This document shows positions 1-9,240 of a DNA stretch of 21,914 nt, piece after piece. The first letter of the stretch is position 1, and each line of letters starts with the position of its first letter. This stretch comes from Apostichopus parvimensis. Taxonomy: Eukaryota > Echinodermata > Holothuroidea > Aspidochirotida > Stichopodidae. The notes beneath the pieces were generated by a model, which searched no databases, was not told where the DNA came from, and saw only the letters and a program-made list of their open reading frames with translations. The stretch spans positions 55,285 to 77,198 of the forward strand of contig KN885004.1 of NCBI GenBank assembly GCA_000934455.1, given 5' to 3'. The position numbers and the translations under genes are program-made.

Positions 1-130
1 CTTGGATCCCTGTATCTTCTTGACTCTTATGAGTGATGTCACCTTTGATCCCTGTAAGTTTGTGACTCTTATGACTGATGACATCTTTGATCCCTATATC
101 TTTGTGAAACTTATGACTGATGAGACTGTG
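1..130. repeat. 42-bp tandem repeat, about 3 copies, cut by the window edge
   Basis: The word GATCCCT starts at 5, 47 and 89, an exact 42-bp period. Each copy continues with a TTGTGACTCTTATGACTGATGA-like stretch (first 20 bases GTGACTCTTATGACTGATGA in copy 2). Copies differ at several bases, so the array is not recent. More copies may lie to the left. Confidence 0.85.
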
Positions 131-1588
131 TGTGTGTTTAGAAATGAGAAATAGAGTGATTATTGAAGTTTGCGATCCTTGGTAACTTAGTATTCTGAAG
201 TCTCAGCAAACCCAGTCTGTGCTGACTTCACTAGTGTTTGTTTTAAATTCTATCAAAAGATTTTTAGCAAATAGTAACAACAGTCCTTGGTACTAGAACC
301 TTAATTGAAAGTAAACAATTTACAAGTATTCTGGGTACTTAGTATTAACTGTGACTATCCTTTCATCGCAATTTTTATACTATAACCAAAATTTTGTAAC
401 ACCCTCGGACAATAACCATTTCTCTGCTAAAGAAATTGCTTGTATAATGTGTACTGTCTTGTGCAATAATCTGTCCTGATCAATTGGTTCATTGCTTCAA
501 AGTTTTCTGAAAGGTGAAAAGAATTCCATAAATCGTATGATTTTGTCTGAGAGTAGGTGTCAAAATTTCCTTTTTGGGTTGGTTGGAATTGTTCAAAAGG
601 CAATTAGTTTTTCACTTTGTTGTATTTGATACTAAATGGGTGGGTTAAAGCAAACATAATTTTCTTTTTGAAAGGATTTACTTGGTTATAAATACTAGGT
701 TGTTGGAATCTTCCTCTAGCATTGATTTGGCACTTGGTGGATTTGTTTATGATGTATGAATTCATGCTAAAGACTTGTAAAGATGAAATGAATAAAAATG
801 TATGAAGCTCAATTAGCTAGTATCGGAATAAATTCAATATTCTCAAATAATACTTCTCAGTAGAAGCAGTGTGTCATATCTGTAGCACGATAAAATAAGT
901 TACAGTTTGAGATTCGGTGAGGTTTTGAAAATGCCAACTTACGGTAGCAATAAATGTTAACTACAGCCTTTCATCATAATTACATATATATGAATTTAAA
1001 GGTGGTCAGTGAGTTTATCATCACAGAGAGTTCTTAAGTAAGGGATTTACTATCATACGTAAAGAACAGTCAAAGATGTTATTAATATTAATGATAGATA
1101 AATTAGATAACCAGACAAATATAAAATGGCACTTCATCAAAGCATACATATCGGCCTTTACAGGTTGAGATAAAATGACATTTGACACTTAATAACACGA
1201 CAAGTCTCCGAAAACTTTTTAAAAGTACTTTAAAACACCTTGATGTGTAATTTGTTAAACACAAACATAATGAAATGACATGTGTGTGAAACATTCTGGT
1301 TTTATTTAACACAGTAAACATACATACTACAGTTGTGTGTAGCTTGTTCAAAAGTCTGATGTTATACCCAGTACCTCTTACTTCAACCAAATCTACTGAA
1401 CCAACCAAATCTCAGAATTATTGTCTGTGGATACACTGCTTTAAAGAAAGTAAGGAGAATGGTAGTGGTGGGGGTGGGGGGGGGTAGGTGGTGGAGGGGG
1501 GTCTTGGGCAATTGTCTCAGTCTGAAGTAATTTCTATAAGTGTATTTGGTGTAATACTGATGAAACTTTGGAGAGACTGAGCACTACT
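131..1588. other. Intronic sequence with no recognised feature
   Basis: This is AT-rich unique-looking DNA. There is a short TG run near 127-138 and a G-rich tract at 1458-1502 listed separately. A 101-codon open frame on the minus strand at 1103-1408 is hydrophobic and Cys-rich, matches nothing I know, and is best read as chance. Confidence 0.6.
1458..1502 (+). repeat. G-rich tract with quadruplex potential
   Basis: On the + strand there are at least four runs of three or more G within about 45 bp, including a 9-G run, separated by single T or TA/TGG spacers. This satisfies the usual G-quadruplex pattern. It may equally be expanded low-complexity DNA. Confidence 0.7.
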
Positions 1589-1646
1589 TTCAACGATTGA
1601 TCAACGACAGTTCAACGATTGATCAACGACAGTTCAACGATTGATC
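1589..1646. repeat. 22-bp tandem repeat, 2.6 copies
   Basis: TTCAACGATTGATCAACGAC begins at 1589, 1611 and 1633, giving an exact 22-bp period. The copies are nearly identical, so the array is young. Each unit contains the palindrome TTGATCAA. Confidence 0.9.
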
Positions 1647-1699
1647 ATACATGTGATGTGATTATAGGTAGAATGAAACCATAAAACTCAACACGAGAA

Positions 1700-2030
1700 A
1701 ATAACTGGAATAGACTAAGTTATCAGTATGATTGTATGAATAATACCATAGGGAATGTCGTGAATGAATAATTACCATTAATGGTAGTACACTGTACTTG
1801 TAAGTATATATGATGAAATACGATATGTAAATAAAAATTATGTAAATATAATGTATAAAATATATTAAACAAACTATAAGTTACAAGTAAATATATTAAA
1901 AGATAAAAATTAAAAATAGATAAATAAAAGCAATACCATTGATGAATGAATAATAAGATAGGGAGTTATAAATTTACTTATTTACTTTGCATTGTGTGTT
2001 GCTGATGTCAGCCAAGTGAAAAGTGTGCTC
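1700..2030. repeat. AT-rich low-complexity stretch
   Basis: From about 1795 to 1960 the sequence is almost only A and T, with repeated TAAATA/ATATATTA words. A near-duplicate of ATGAATAATACCATAGGGA at about 1736 recurs in altered form at about 1943, which suggests an old local duplication. Confidence 0.6.
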
Positions 2031-2037
2031 TGCCCTC

Positions 2038-2142
2038 ACCACCCCCCCACCCTCCCCTCCCCCTTTTCCAGATCTGTCCTATGATACCTTTCTTCATTTG
2101 TTATCAGGAGAGTATATCACTTTCCCCCCCCCCCCTCCCCAG
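2038..2142. repeat. C-rich tracts including a 12-C run
   Basis: 2038-2066 is a CCCCCCCACCCTCCCCTCCC-like tract, and 2124-2135 is an uninterrupted run of 12 C followed by TCCCC. On the minus strand these form G-runs able to make quadruplexes. Confidence 0.8.
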
Positions 2143-2483
2143 AATCTCTCCCAATTGTAAATGCCTGCCTCATACTCTTATTTTGCAAGCTGCTGTTTTC
2201 CCCTCATATAAACTCTGGCCTGCATGCACTTAGATTGATAAATCCACGTTATCACTTCCTGAAATGAAAGAGAGAGTGAGGAAAAGTGAACAGAATCTAG
2301 TTTGATTTGGTCGCATGTTTTGTTTGGCTGCACAATTTCAAAGGGAAATGAGCTATTTTGAATATCTGGGATATTAAACTGTACAGCTATGGGATCTTTT
2401 ATTTCCCCAGGCTAAGTAATTGACAGAAAGGTACGGAAAAGGGCAGTTAGCTGAACTGATACATTCATGGTACTTCCTTTTGT

Positions 2484-2808
2484 GTTTTAGTCGAGCAAAC
2501 AGAGGGGGCTACCAGAGGGAGAAATGAGGAGTGAGGAAAGGAAAGGGGGTGGGAAGAGGAGGTCAAAGTTCATTGCCAAAGTTTTCTGGTGACTGAAGTC
2601 ATGTGTATTATATCCTTACCTACTATTTAAAAGAATGATTGATTAATGTTTTAGTCGAGCAAACAGAGGGGGTACCAGAGGGAGAAATGAGAAGGAGGAA
2701 AGGAAAGGGGGAGAGGAGGTCAAAGTTCATTGCCAAAGTTTTCTGGTGACTGAAGTCATGTGTATTATATCCTTACCTACTCATTTAAGAGAATGGTTGA
2801 TTGTTATG
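2484..2808. repeat. 164-bp direct tandem duplication (2 copies)
   Basis: GTTTTAGTCGAGCAAACAGA begins at 2484 and again at 2648, a 164-bp shift. The match continues through a purine-rich stretch and GTCAAAGTTCATTGCCAAAG to the TATCCTTACCTACT region. Copy 2 has lost several bases in the G/A-rich part and gained two in the TACTCATT part. High identity points to a fairly recent duplication. Confidence 0.92.
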
Positions 2809-3852
2809 TAAAACCTCTAGACTGATATCTGCACCCTAATATTTGGCCATGCAAGAAATTTTCTGAAAACTTTTGAAGTTTTGGGGCACAAGGTTTAAGA
2901 GGGGGATAAAAGTTGAAGCAAAATTTTGCTCCTGTTACTCCCACAATATGTGATTACTTTGTTGCTGATATTTTAATCTCTCCCTTTACTACATGGGTTT
3001 AAGTTAGGAAATAAGTATAATACGGTTATGATTCACGGTTTATGATTCACGGTTATGATTCGACATGCTAAATGGCAAGAAGAATGCTGTCGATGTTAAC
3101 CATGACAAAACGATGGCAAGAACAGTCACCAATTCCACAATTTTTTTAATATTTTATTTCAAGCTTCTTCTCCTAACTTCAATTATTATTACTAAATCCT
3201 ACAAGTTGGTCCTTGGCTGACATCAGCTTCATGCTTCATCATTCCTTCATTTGTTAAGTCTGTGATGGATCTCATAACCAGTTGTCATAATTCTCTACAC
3301 CTAAACACACATGAAGAAACGAATCTCAACGATTCAATTTCCTACTGATGCCATCTAACTGAAAAGTTTAATTTTAATTTTCTGGTGGTTAGTCAAGTTA
3401 GATTGACAATACTGAGCCTTATTAAATGGTATTTGCAGGAAAATTAGTAGTCAAATTATAGGAAAGATGAACAGAATAGAGAAATTCAGGATAAGCTTTG
3501 AAGGGACTGCATTCATACTGGAGTGGAACCAGAACCAAGAAATGTACTCATTGTAAACTTTGATGATGTCAAATTTGGAATGGCTTTTACTACTTGAAAG
3601 ACCTTGATACTAATTTACCTCTAGTTTTAAAAATGTTCATTATTCCCTTGAAATATATTATTTTTGTATTCATTAATAATTAATAACACAGTCTTTCTTA
3701 ATTCCCTTACACTTAACATGACATGGTCCCTTTAACTCTGGGAAGTGAGGGGAAGTTATGATAATGATTTCCACTGTTTATCTTTTACATTCTGTATGGT
3801 TTTATGATATCAAAGCGATACACAGTTAGATTTCCTTGGCGATGACACGCAA
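2809..3852. other. Intronic sequence with one short repeat
   Basis: Nothing coding is seen. At 3023-3061 the word GGTTATGATTCAC occurs about three times at 13-15-bp spacing, a small degenerate tandem repeat. The rest is AT-rich unique sequence. Confidence 0.6.
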
Positions 3853-4427
3853 GTTAATCTTTCTTCAGTGCACAATTCTCTACAAGGGAAAAATGTGTTT
3901 TATATTGTCCTCCTCTCTTGTGATAAATTTAAGTTGTACACTCTAAAAGAGTAACAAATCTCATCTAGTTCCTATTATATATGGATGGTCAGGATTTGTA
4001 CTTAATTAAAATATTGGTTATGGTATATTATTAGTAAGAAATGGGTAGTTAATCTTTCTTCAGTGCACAATTCTCTACAAGGGAAAAATGTGTTCTATAT
4101 TGTCCTCATCTCTTGTGATAAATTTAAGGTACTCGGAGGACAAAACCTCTTCCAGTTCCTATTTTATATGGATGGTCAGAATTTGTATTAATTTAAATAT
4201 TAGTTATGGTATATTATTGGCAAGAAATGGGTTAGTTTATCTTTCTTCAGTGCACAATTCTCTACAAGGGAAAAATGTGTTCTATACTGCCCTCATCTCG
4301 TGTGATAAATTTAAGGTGTACACTCTAAAAGAGGACAAAACCTCTTCTAGTTCCTATTATATATGGAAGGTCAGAATTTGTATTAATTAAAATATTGGTT
4401 ATGGTATATTATTGGCAAGAAAGGCTA
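3853..4427. repeat. ~190-bp tandem repeat, 3 copies
   Basis: The segment TCTTTCTTCAGTGCACAATT recurs in copies starting at about 3853, 4048 and 4235 (units of 195, 187 and about 193 bp). Each copy runs through AAGGGAAAAATGTGTT, TGTGATAAATTTAAG and TATATGGATGGTCAG, then TGGTATATTATTGGCAAGAA. Copies differ by small indels and substitutions. The unit length is close to a nucleosomal repeat, as for many satellites, but only three copies are present. An open frame across copies 2 and 3 is a by-product of the periodicity. Confidence 0.93.
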
Positions 4428-5306
4428 GTTAAGAACGTTAAACCATGAAAGTTACTTTTCTCACTTTTGTTTCATTTTCAAGTAAACTGATTTCAAAATG
4501 TGAAAAATTATTGATGGCAAAATAATCTGGTTTCTACCACATCTAGTTTCTGTTAAGTTTGAGCTAGGTGGGTTTTTGAGTTCCACTACCGATATGGATA
4601 AAATGTTTACCAATCTATTTTGGTCGTCATGCATTTTACTAAGAAACAATAATCCACGGTCCTTTCAAATTGTTCACTCTGTTTTTGGTCGATTAAAAAC
4701 AAAGTATTAATAGTTAATGTGTGATTTTGAGTGAAGTGAGGCTGACATGGGGATTACATAAGTTTCATTAATTTATTGATCGATTTATTGGTTTATTGAT
4801 TGATTGATATATTTTCTTGTTTTTGACTACTTTATTCCTTTGATATTTCTGTATGTATTAAGATTTTACTATAGTCCCATGTCAAGGGCTTTGAGATATT
4901 CGTTTATGCAAAGTGCTATATACAAATATATATAAATATGTATGTTTGGTTGATTGGCGTCTATCTTGGCGCAGAGTGCTCTATGGCGGGTGGACAGAGC
5001 GAAGTATAGATGAGAATTAGTTGAGACTAGTGGAACACTAGTAGGACAATGTTATATGTTTACATACTGCATTTAGAAAGCACAGCCGCAGTCAGTCAAG
5101 GTTATTATTGCTTACTTCCCCATAAAGTGAGGGAGGTAGAGAGATGCTACTCTTGGCTTCTGGTGTTTTAGTATTTTTCATGACAAATCTGCATATTTCT
5201 ACCTAGCATAGCAGGTACAAGCACTCAACAAACTACGTTATTTCAAGAAAAAAAAATTGTGTATGAAAAATGATATGTGTATGACAAATATGATATCAAT
5301 TACCGT
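4428..5306. other. Intronic sequence with simple repeat and a small inverted repeat
   Basis: 4770-4812 is a degenerate TTGATTGATTTATTGA simple repeat. 5026-5042 is a perfect 7-bp inverted repeat (ACTAGTG-GAA-CACTAGT). The stretch 4965-5010 is more GC-rich than its surroundings and contains TGGCGCAGAGTGC, slightly like a tRNA A box, but no B box follows. Confidence 0.5.
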
Positions 5307-5342
5307 ACATTTTTCCGTTTCTCTCATTTTCCCACGATTTAG
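5307..5342 (+). promoter_or_regulatory. 3' splice site (polypyrimidine tract and AG) of the ZMIZ exon
   Basis: A T/C-rich run from about 5309 to 5332 leads to TTTAG at 5338-5342, with no other AG inside the tract. A-containing candidates for the branch point lie at about 5290-5303. This is a normal U2-type acceptor and fixes the exon's left edge at 5343. Confidence 0.85.
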
Positions 5343-5448
5343 GTTGTCAGCAAAGTTGCCGCTCAAAGGGGCTTTGACCTGGACTTGGGATACCGACTCT
5401 TGGCAGTGTGTTCTGCTCATCAAGATAAATTTTCGTGTGAATCTGCAG
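5343..5448 (+). CDS. ZMIZ1: Internal coding exon of a ZMIZ1/ZMIZ2 (Tonalli) family coactivator
   Basis: The 106-bp exon reads from its first base as 35 codons plus one base. The core [18 protein letters not shown] followed by DKF and a final SA matches the conserved N-terminal segment of ZMIZ1/ZMIZ2, roughly residues 59-93 of the human protein as I remember it, with about three quarters of residues identical. That part of ZMIZ1 is a TPR-like region reported to contact NOTCH1. The full protein is a nuclear PIAS-like coactivator of over 1,000 residues with an MIZ/SP-RING zinc finger near the C-terminus, which is not in this window. A TAG lies in frame immediately upstream as part of the acceptor, so the coding start is the splice junction (phase 0). 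The exon ends in phase 1 (GCA G|), which suits the Ala-Ala continuation of the family. ZMIZ1 and ZMIZ2 arose in vertebrates, so in an invertebrate this is probably the single co-orthologue. Confidence is high for the family and lower for the exact symbol. Confidence 0.92.
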
Positions 5449-5454
5449 GTAAGT
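5446..5454 (+). promoter_or_regulatory. 5' splice site of the ZMIZ exon
   Basis: CAG|GTAAGT is a full match to the U2 donor consensus, with the cut after 5448. The reading frame stays open past the donor to a TGA near 5724, so retention of this stretch would add about 92 residues before a stop rather than terminate at once. Confidence 0.9.
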
Positions 5455-5756
5455 TTTCCTTGTACACAGCAGCCTACAGCCAATGCATCTACCAAGATTT
5501 TCATTTCCATAAGGCAACGTTCCAACAACGTCAAGGCCGGTCAAGAAGCTTTTGCGAGCTCTCATCTTTGCAGCAAGAGGAAGTATTTTGTATTTTGGGA
5601 TGTTTTATCTTTAGCTCCCTCCAGGTTTTTCATTTTCTCCTTTCAGTTTTCATATTTTCTTTTGTTTTTTGCTTTGTTTTACAAGAGAAACCCTTGAGTC
5701 AATTCCTCTTAATCATTTACCCTTGAACAAGGTGAAAATCCACTAAGATTACAGTC

Positions 5757-5800
5757 ACTCTCTTCCTTCTTCTACAGTCAGGCTTGTCGGGGACTGATGT
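5757..5800 (+). promoter_or_regulatory. Strong decoy 3' splice site downstream of the ZMIZ exon
   Basis: A long pyrimidine tract at 5757-5773 followed by CTACAG ends at 5777 and would be a good acceptor. Splicing from the 5448 donor to 5778 would add six codons and then an in-frame TGA at 5795-5797. A GT at 5799 could close a 21-nt exon, though GTAATG is a weak donor. It could be a pseudo-acceptor, a poison microexon or an alternative terminal exon. AATAAA words lie at 6145 and near 6348. Only transcripts can decide. Confidence 0.25.
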
Positions 5801-5819
5801 AATGAATACATTTGTTAAT

Positions 5820-6060
5820 AACACAGCTAATTAGTCGGATGCAATCGCTTTCAATCCTTCCTCGCACTTGTTTTCAAACTCAAACAAAAAGTGTTTCGTG
5901 TGTCGATTGTTGCGAAAGTTAACCATATTGAATAACGCAGAAGTGAAAATATAACTAGAGCATTGTGCGATTGTTTCTATTCAAGGGTACTCTGTCTTTC
6001 TGTGCCGAAACATTCACAAAGGGTCAGTGAACGTGGCGAGAGTTTGTACTGAATTGAAAG
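5820..6060. promoter_or_regulatory. Candidate noncoding regulatory tract A
   Basis: The sequence changes from T-rich intron to high-complexity DNA containing CpGs, with the homeodomain palindrome CTAATTAG at 5827-5834 and GCAATCGC/GTGCGATTG words. No open frame is convincing. The call rests on composition and motif density only. Confidence 0.2.
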
Positions 6061-7120
6061 CTTAAACTGATGACAAAGAAGTAACTTTTAGACTAAGCAT
6101 TTAAACTTCTGTGAAGTGCTTCTAAAAGTGGCCTGTGACCATAAAATAAACAAAGGTGGGGAAAGGGGGGGGTGGGAATAATTTTCATTGGTTATGCCAG
6201 TTTGCTTTTACTAGTCAGGTAGCACAACATACGATGTTGATCCTACCCATGGGAAGACTATAAAAGTGTCAGATCCATTTGCATTTCATTTTAAGGTACA
6301 ATGGCTGGTTTCAGGATTTGGTTTGCCATGTGAATTGTTTGAATTCTACAATAAAAAGTTGAAGATGTTTGTATAAATTTTATATAGCAGTTGTAAAACA
6401 CATGTAGCCTGAAATGTAGCGGTATCCCGAAGCGGGACTTAAATACAAACTGTAATTTGCGAATAGTTTGAGGTCTTGAGACCGAACAAAGTGTTAAACT
6501 CTTCTGGTGCAGATCTAATAGATTGAAACAAGATGATTTTATGTTTGGATGTTTCGCCTTGTGGGCAATTTATAGGTTAGACTGTTATATACTTAAACAA
6601 ACTATGGTTTACAATGGTAGGACAAACAACTGTAGAGAAACTAAAATGTTTACTCACACTATTGGTTTTACAAAACAGAGAAGTTTATCAGTGATTAATA
6701 AATTTTCAACATCCTAGACTGCTCACAGGAGCTGTGATCAAGAAGTATTTTTGAAAGATAGTGAAAATATCCTGAATAATTGATGAGGGCTTTTGTTATG
6801 TTCATGTAACTAATTTCCAAGGTTTGGAACTCAGTTGCCGCAAATTATTCCTATTTTACTCTGAATATTGAGGGGTAGGAGAGAGGTTACCTTGTAAACC
6901 TGTGACTTCTGAATATCTTATCATAGAAAAGGATGTTCATGCCTAACTCTGTAACCTATTTAAAATGGAGGTTGTTTAAGCCTTTAATAGCTATCTATTA
7001 TACCTCAAAGCAGGAGATGCTTGTTGTGAGCTAATTTGCATTCTCTAGAGGAAGCCTCATATACTTGTTACTGTAGACCTGTTAAGGTTCTGGATCAGGG
7101 CTCATTTTTAAGAAAATTTT
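6061..7120. other. Intronic sequence with an octamer site and G-rich run
   Basis: An 8-G run sits near 6165. A perfect POU octamer ATTTGCAT is at 6277-6284, about 10 bp after a TATAAAAG word. No other structure is seen. A 64-codon frame at 6523-6717 has no recognisable features. Confidence 0.45.
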
Positions 7121-7199
7121 AATGTTGTCCTTTCGGACAACCTTGCCTTCATATTTGGTTGTCGAAAGGATTTTTTGGTTGTCCAAATGAAAGCATTTG

Positions 7200-7680
7200 G
7201 ATTTTCAAAATGGCGCGCCTTGTGCGAGAGCGGTACGTAAGTGCATGTATTGATTTAGCCTTGTAGGTGTGTACCGTAATGTTAGGCTACGCAGGCCTAG
7301 TCTATCGGCCTGAGGCTTATTCTTAGTGACTAGTCTTACAGAGATCCACAAATCTTGGATAGAACTGTAGTGTAGAGTTATAGACATATTATGTGATGTA
7401 TGACACTGTTCATGATTAAGCATATTTGGGTTGCGGGAATTCTCTGGTAGTGAAAAATGATTTCCGTAATCGTTTTCGATCATTTCCAGAGACAGAGGTT
7501 AAGCCCAGGGTATACAGCACGTACATTGCAGCAACTTAAACGAGCATGCGGTATGCCCACTTGCACAGTATAGTACTGCATACACGTTGTACTCCAGCTA
7601 GCTCGAGCGTGCGTGCGGCCTTGAGGCAGAAAGCAAGCGCCTGTAGTGAACGAAGTACACAATACTGTACGTAACCATTA
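7200..7680. other. CpG-rich block inside AT-rich intron
   Basis: This stretch has many CG dinucleotides (for example around 7211-7235, 7536-7552 and 7600-7620) and a clearly higher GC content than the surrounding DNA. CAAAATGGCGCG at 7206-7217 resembles a YY1 site, a common feature of promoters and of LINE 5' ends, and AC|GTAAGTG near 7235 resembles a splice donor. Two minus-strand frames (7205-7483 and 7480-7662) have no recognisable domains. It could be an alternative promoter or part of a mobile element. Confidence 0.35.
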
Positions 7681-7836
7681 GTGGATATGAACAGTATGCA
7701 CATACAGCTAATATTTAGGATTTTCCCCTCATTACGGAACGTACCAAAATGTGATTTATTTCTTATGTTTTTTTTCTAATATGAATGGAGGGCGCTACCT
7801 ACAAGCTACTATAACAATTCTTTTTTTTTATTCGGT

Positions 7837-7848
7837 GGGGGGGGGGGG
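7837..7848 (+). repeat. 12-G homopolymer run
   Basis: Twelve consecutive G follow TTCGGT, just after a 9-T run. It is low-complexity DNA, possibly polymorphic in length. Confidence 0.9.
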
Positions 7849-8030
7849 ATTTTTATTTTAAAGAATATGGATTTCCAAGTTGCGATCGAAGTTTTGAACA
7901 CTTACAGCAAATAAGCTAGTTGTCCGTTGGACAATCTAAGCAGGATTTTAGGTTATCTGACATGATTTTTGGATTTGAACCCTGCGGATACTGCAAGATT
8001 TCCTTGAAACCTGTAACCCATGTCAGTATT

Positions 8031-8072
8031 TGGAGGGGTGGGGGGGTTGGAGGTGGATGTGGGAAGGGGGAG
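8031..8072 (+). repeat. G-rich tract with quadruplex potential
   Basis: There are at least four G-runs of three or more (GGGG, GGGGGGG, GGG, GGGGG) separated by short T/A spacers, on the + (transcribed sense) strand, so a quadruplex could form in the nascent RNA as well as in DNA. Confidence 0.65.
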
Positions 8073-8079
8073 GATCTGG

Positions 8080-8700
8080 TAGCTTCTTCAGTTTGCCAAA
8101 GTCTAACGCAGTGACTATTCAGCTATGGGGAAGTGAGAGAATGACATGATTGTTATGTTTTGCATGTTGCCTCTGTAATGCTTCAATTCATTTGTATTGT
8201 CTACATTTCTCAAGTAGATTACTTATAGTTTATAAAGTGGTTCTTACAAATTTTAAATGATCAGAAGTAATTTTCATAATTCCTTACCAGTCAATAAGTT
8301 TAATATCTAGGAACAGACAATAAAATGAGAAAAATATCTCATTGCCTGTGACCACTTTTGAACTTTCTAGCTTACACATGTGCATGTGATGAAATGTCAG
8401 CATGCACTACCACTTTAATATATTTTTTAGTAGCACTATAAATTAGTTTGCAATATGAGTTATATGAGCCATGCTAGTATTTCTATTGTGACCATGTAAG
8501 CTGCATCTATGCAATGTGTAATGATGAAATCAATCTACCCTGTTCACCGATACCGTGTCGCTTTAAGGGATCTCTTAATTTTGTGTTACAGTTTGTCGAG
8601 TCATCTCTCAGCAAATCTGTTGTCACACCAGCTCAACTTTGTAACTTCAGTGCCAGATTTTTACATTTCTACAAACAGCGAGTAGAAATAATTTGTAAAT
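8080..8700. other. Intronic sequence with no recognised feature
   Basis: The sequence is AT-rich and unique. A 65-codon frame at 8514-8711 has no known domain. The TGTGTTACAG at about 8591-8600 resembles a splice acceptor, but no donor or conserved coding follows. Confidence 0.5.
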
Positions 8701-9240
8701 GGAATATGTGATTTATAATAATTGCAGCACATCGCAGCTTTATTTGCTATTTATAGCCGCTCTGCTCGTCACAGGGAGCCTTTGACATTTACGCCCGTGT
8801 TTTATCAATGACAGCAAAACCGTAAACTCTGCTGTTACTATAGAGAGAGAAAATTCACTCGGCTGATTTATGAATATTCGAGACCCTGAGAGCCTCTGAA
8901 GGAGACGGCCGTTTTCTTGACAATCTTAGGGGATACATTTTGCGAGACAAATCTTATCTGTTTCCAAAGTTGATGCATTGATTTTTAGTTCTGTCTCTCA
9001 GGATCAGAAAACTTGCATAAAAGGCTTCGTTGTTTAAGAGACAAGGAACAGTTGTAATCCGTATGCTTAAAACTTTTGTGTAAAAGAGGTTCATTTATCC
9101 CCAGGGTTGCTTTTCCCTTCCTGAGAAGAACAATTGTCTGAAAATGATAGAGCTCCCCTATGGTCATCTCATTTGTCGAGTCTCATCGATGTATATAAAC
9201 TCCGGTTTCTATCGACGATACATTTGTCTGGTCATTATGT
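8700..9240. promoter_or_regulatory. Candidate noncoding regulatory tract B
   Basis: This is high-complexity DNA of balanced composition with a cluster of developmental-factor words: TTTATAG at 8750 (posterior HOX-like), CCTTTGA at 8779-8785 (TCF/LEF-like), TGACAG at 8809-8814 (MEIS/TGIF-like), ATGAATATTC at 8870-8879 (POU-like) and GAACAATTGT near 9127 (SOX-like). Stops in all frames argue against coding. ZMIZ genes have large introns and a developmental role, so enhancers here are plausible. Individual motifs are short and expected by chance; the combination with the compositional shift is the reason for the call. Confidence 0.35.

Larger units (their letters stand above)
1..5342 (+). other. 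Upstream intron of the ZMIZ gene (partial)
   Basis: The upstream intron runs off the left edge, so its length exceeds 5.3 kb. I looked for the preceding ZMIZ exon (the segment with the LLDWCGDP-type motif in family members) and saw no match. The intron is AT-rich and holds several tandem repeats that are listed separately. No open frame in it resembles a known protein. Confidence 0.8.
7124..7936. mobile_element. Possible decayed mobile element bounded by TTGTCC hairpins
   Basis: At 7124-7141 GTTGTCC and GGACAAC form a perfect 7-bp stem around TTTC. Two more GGTTGTC words follow at 7158 and 7177. At 7920-7934 TTGTCC and GGACAA form a 6-bp stem around GTT. Between them the base composition shifts to CpG-rich DNA unlike the flanks. 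This could be an old nonautonomous element with sub-terminal hairpins, but no transposase, clear terminal repeat or target-site duplication was identified, so the boundaries are tentative. Confidence 0.3.

Noticed and set aside
4945..5010. TGGCGCAGAGTGC resembling a tRNA A box
   Set aside because: Two core positions mismatch and no B box follows within 80 bp.
5238..5565. Open frames of 72 to 146 codons on both strands over the ZMIZ exon
   Set aside because: They are frame shadows of the exon region. Only the frame starting at 5343 shows family conservation, and the + strand 146-codon frame reads the exon out of frame.
7966..7988. Minus-strand GGGTTCAAATCC resembling a tRNA B box, suggesting a tRNA or SINE
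   Set aside because: No matching acceptor stem, anticodon arm or A box at the proper distance could be folded. A chance B box or a very decayed SINE cannot be distinguished.
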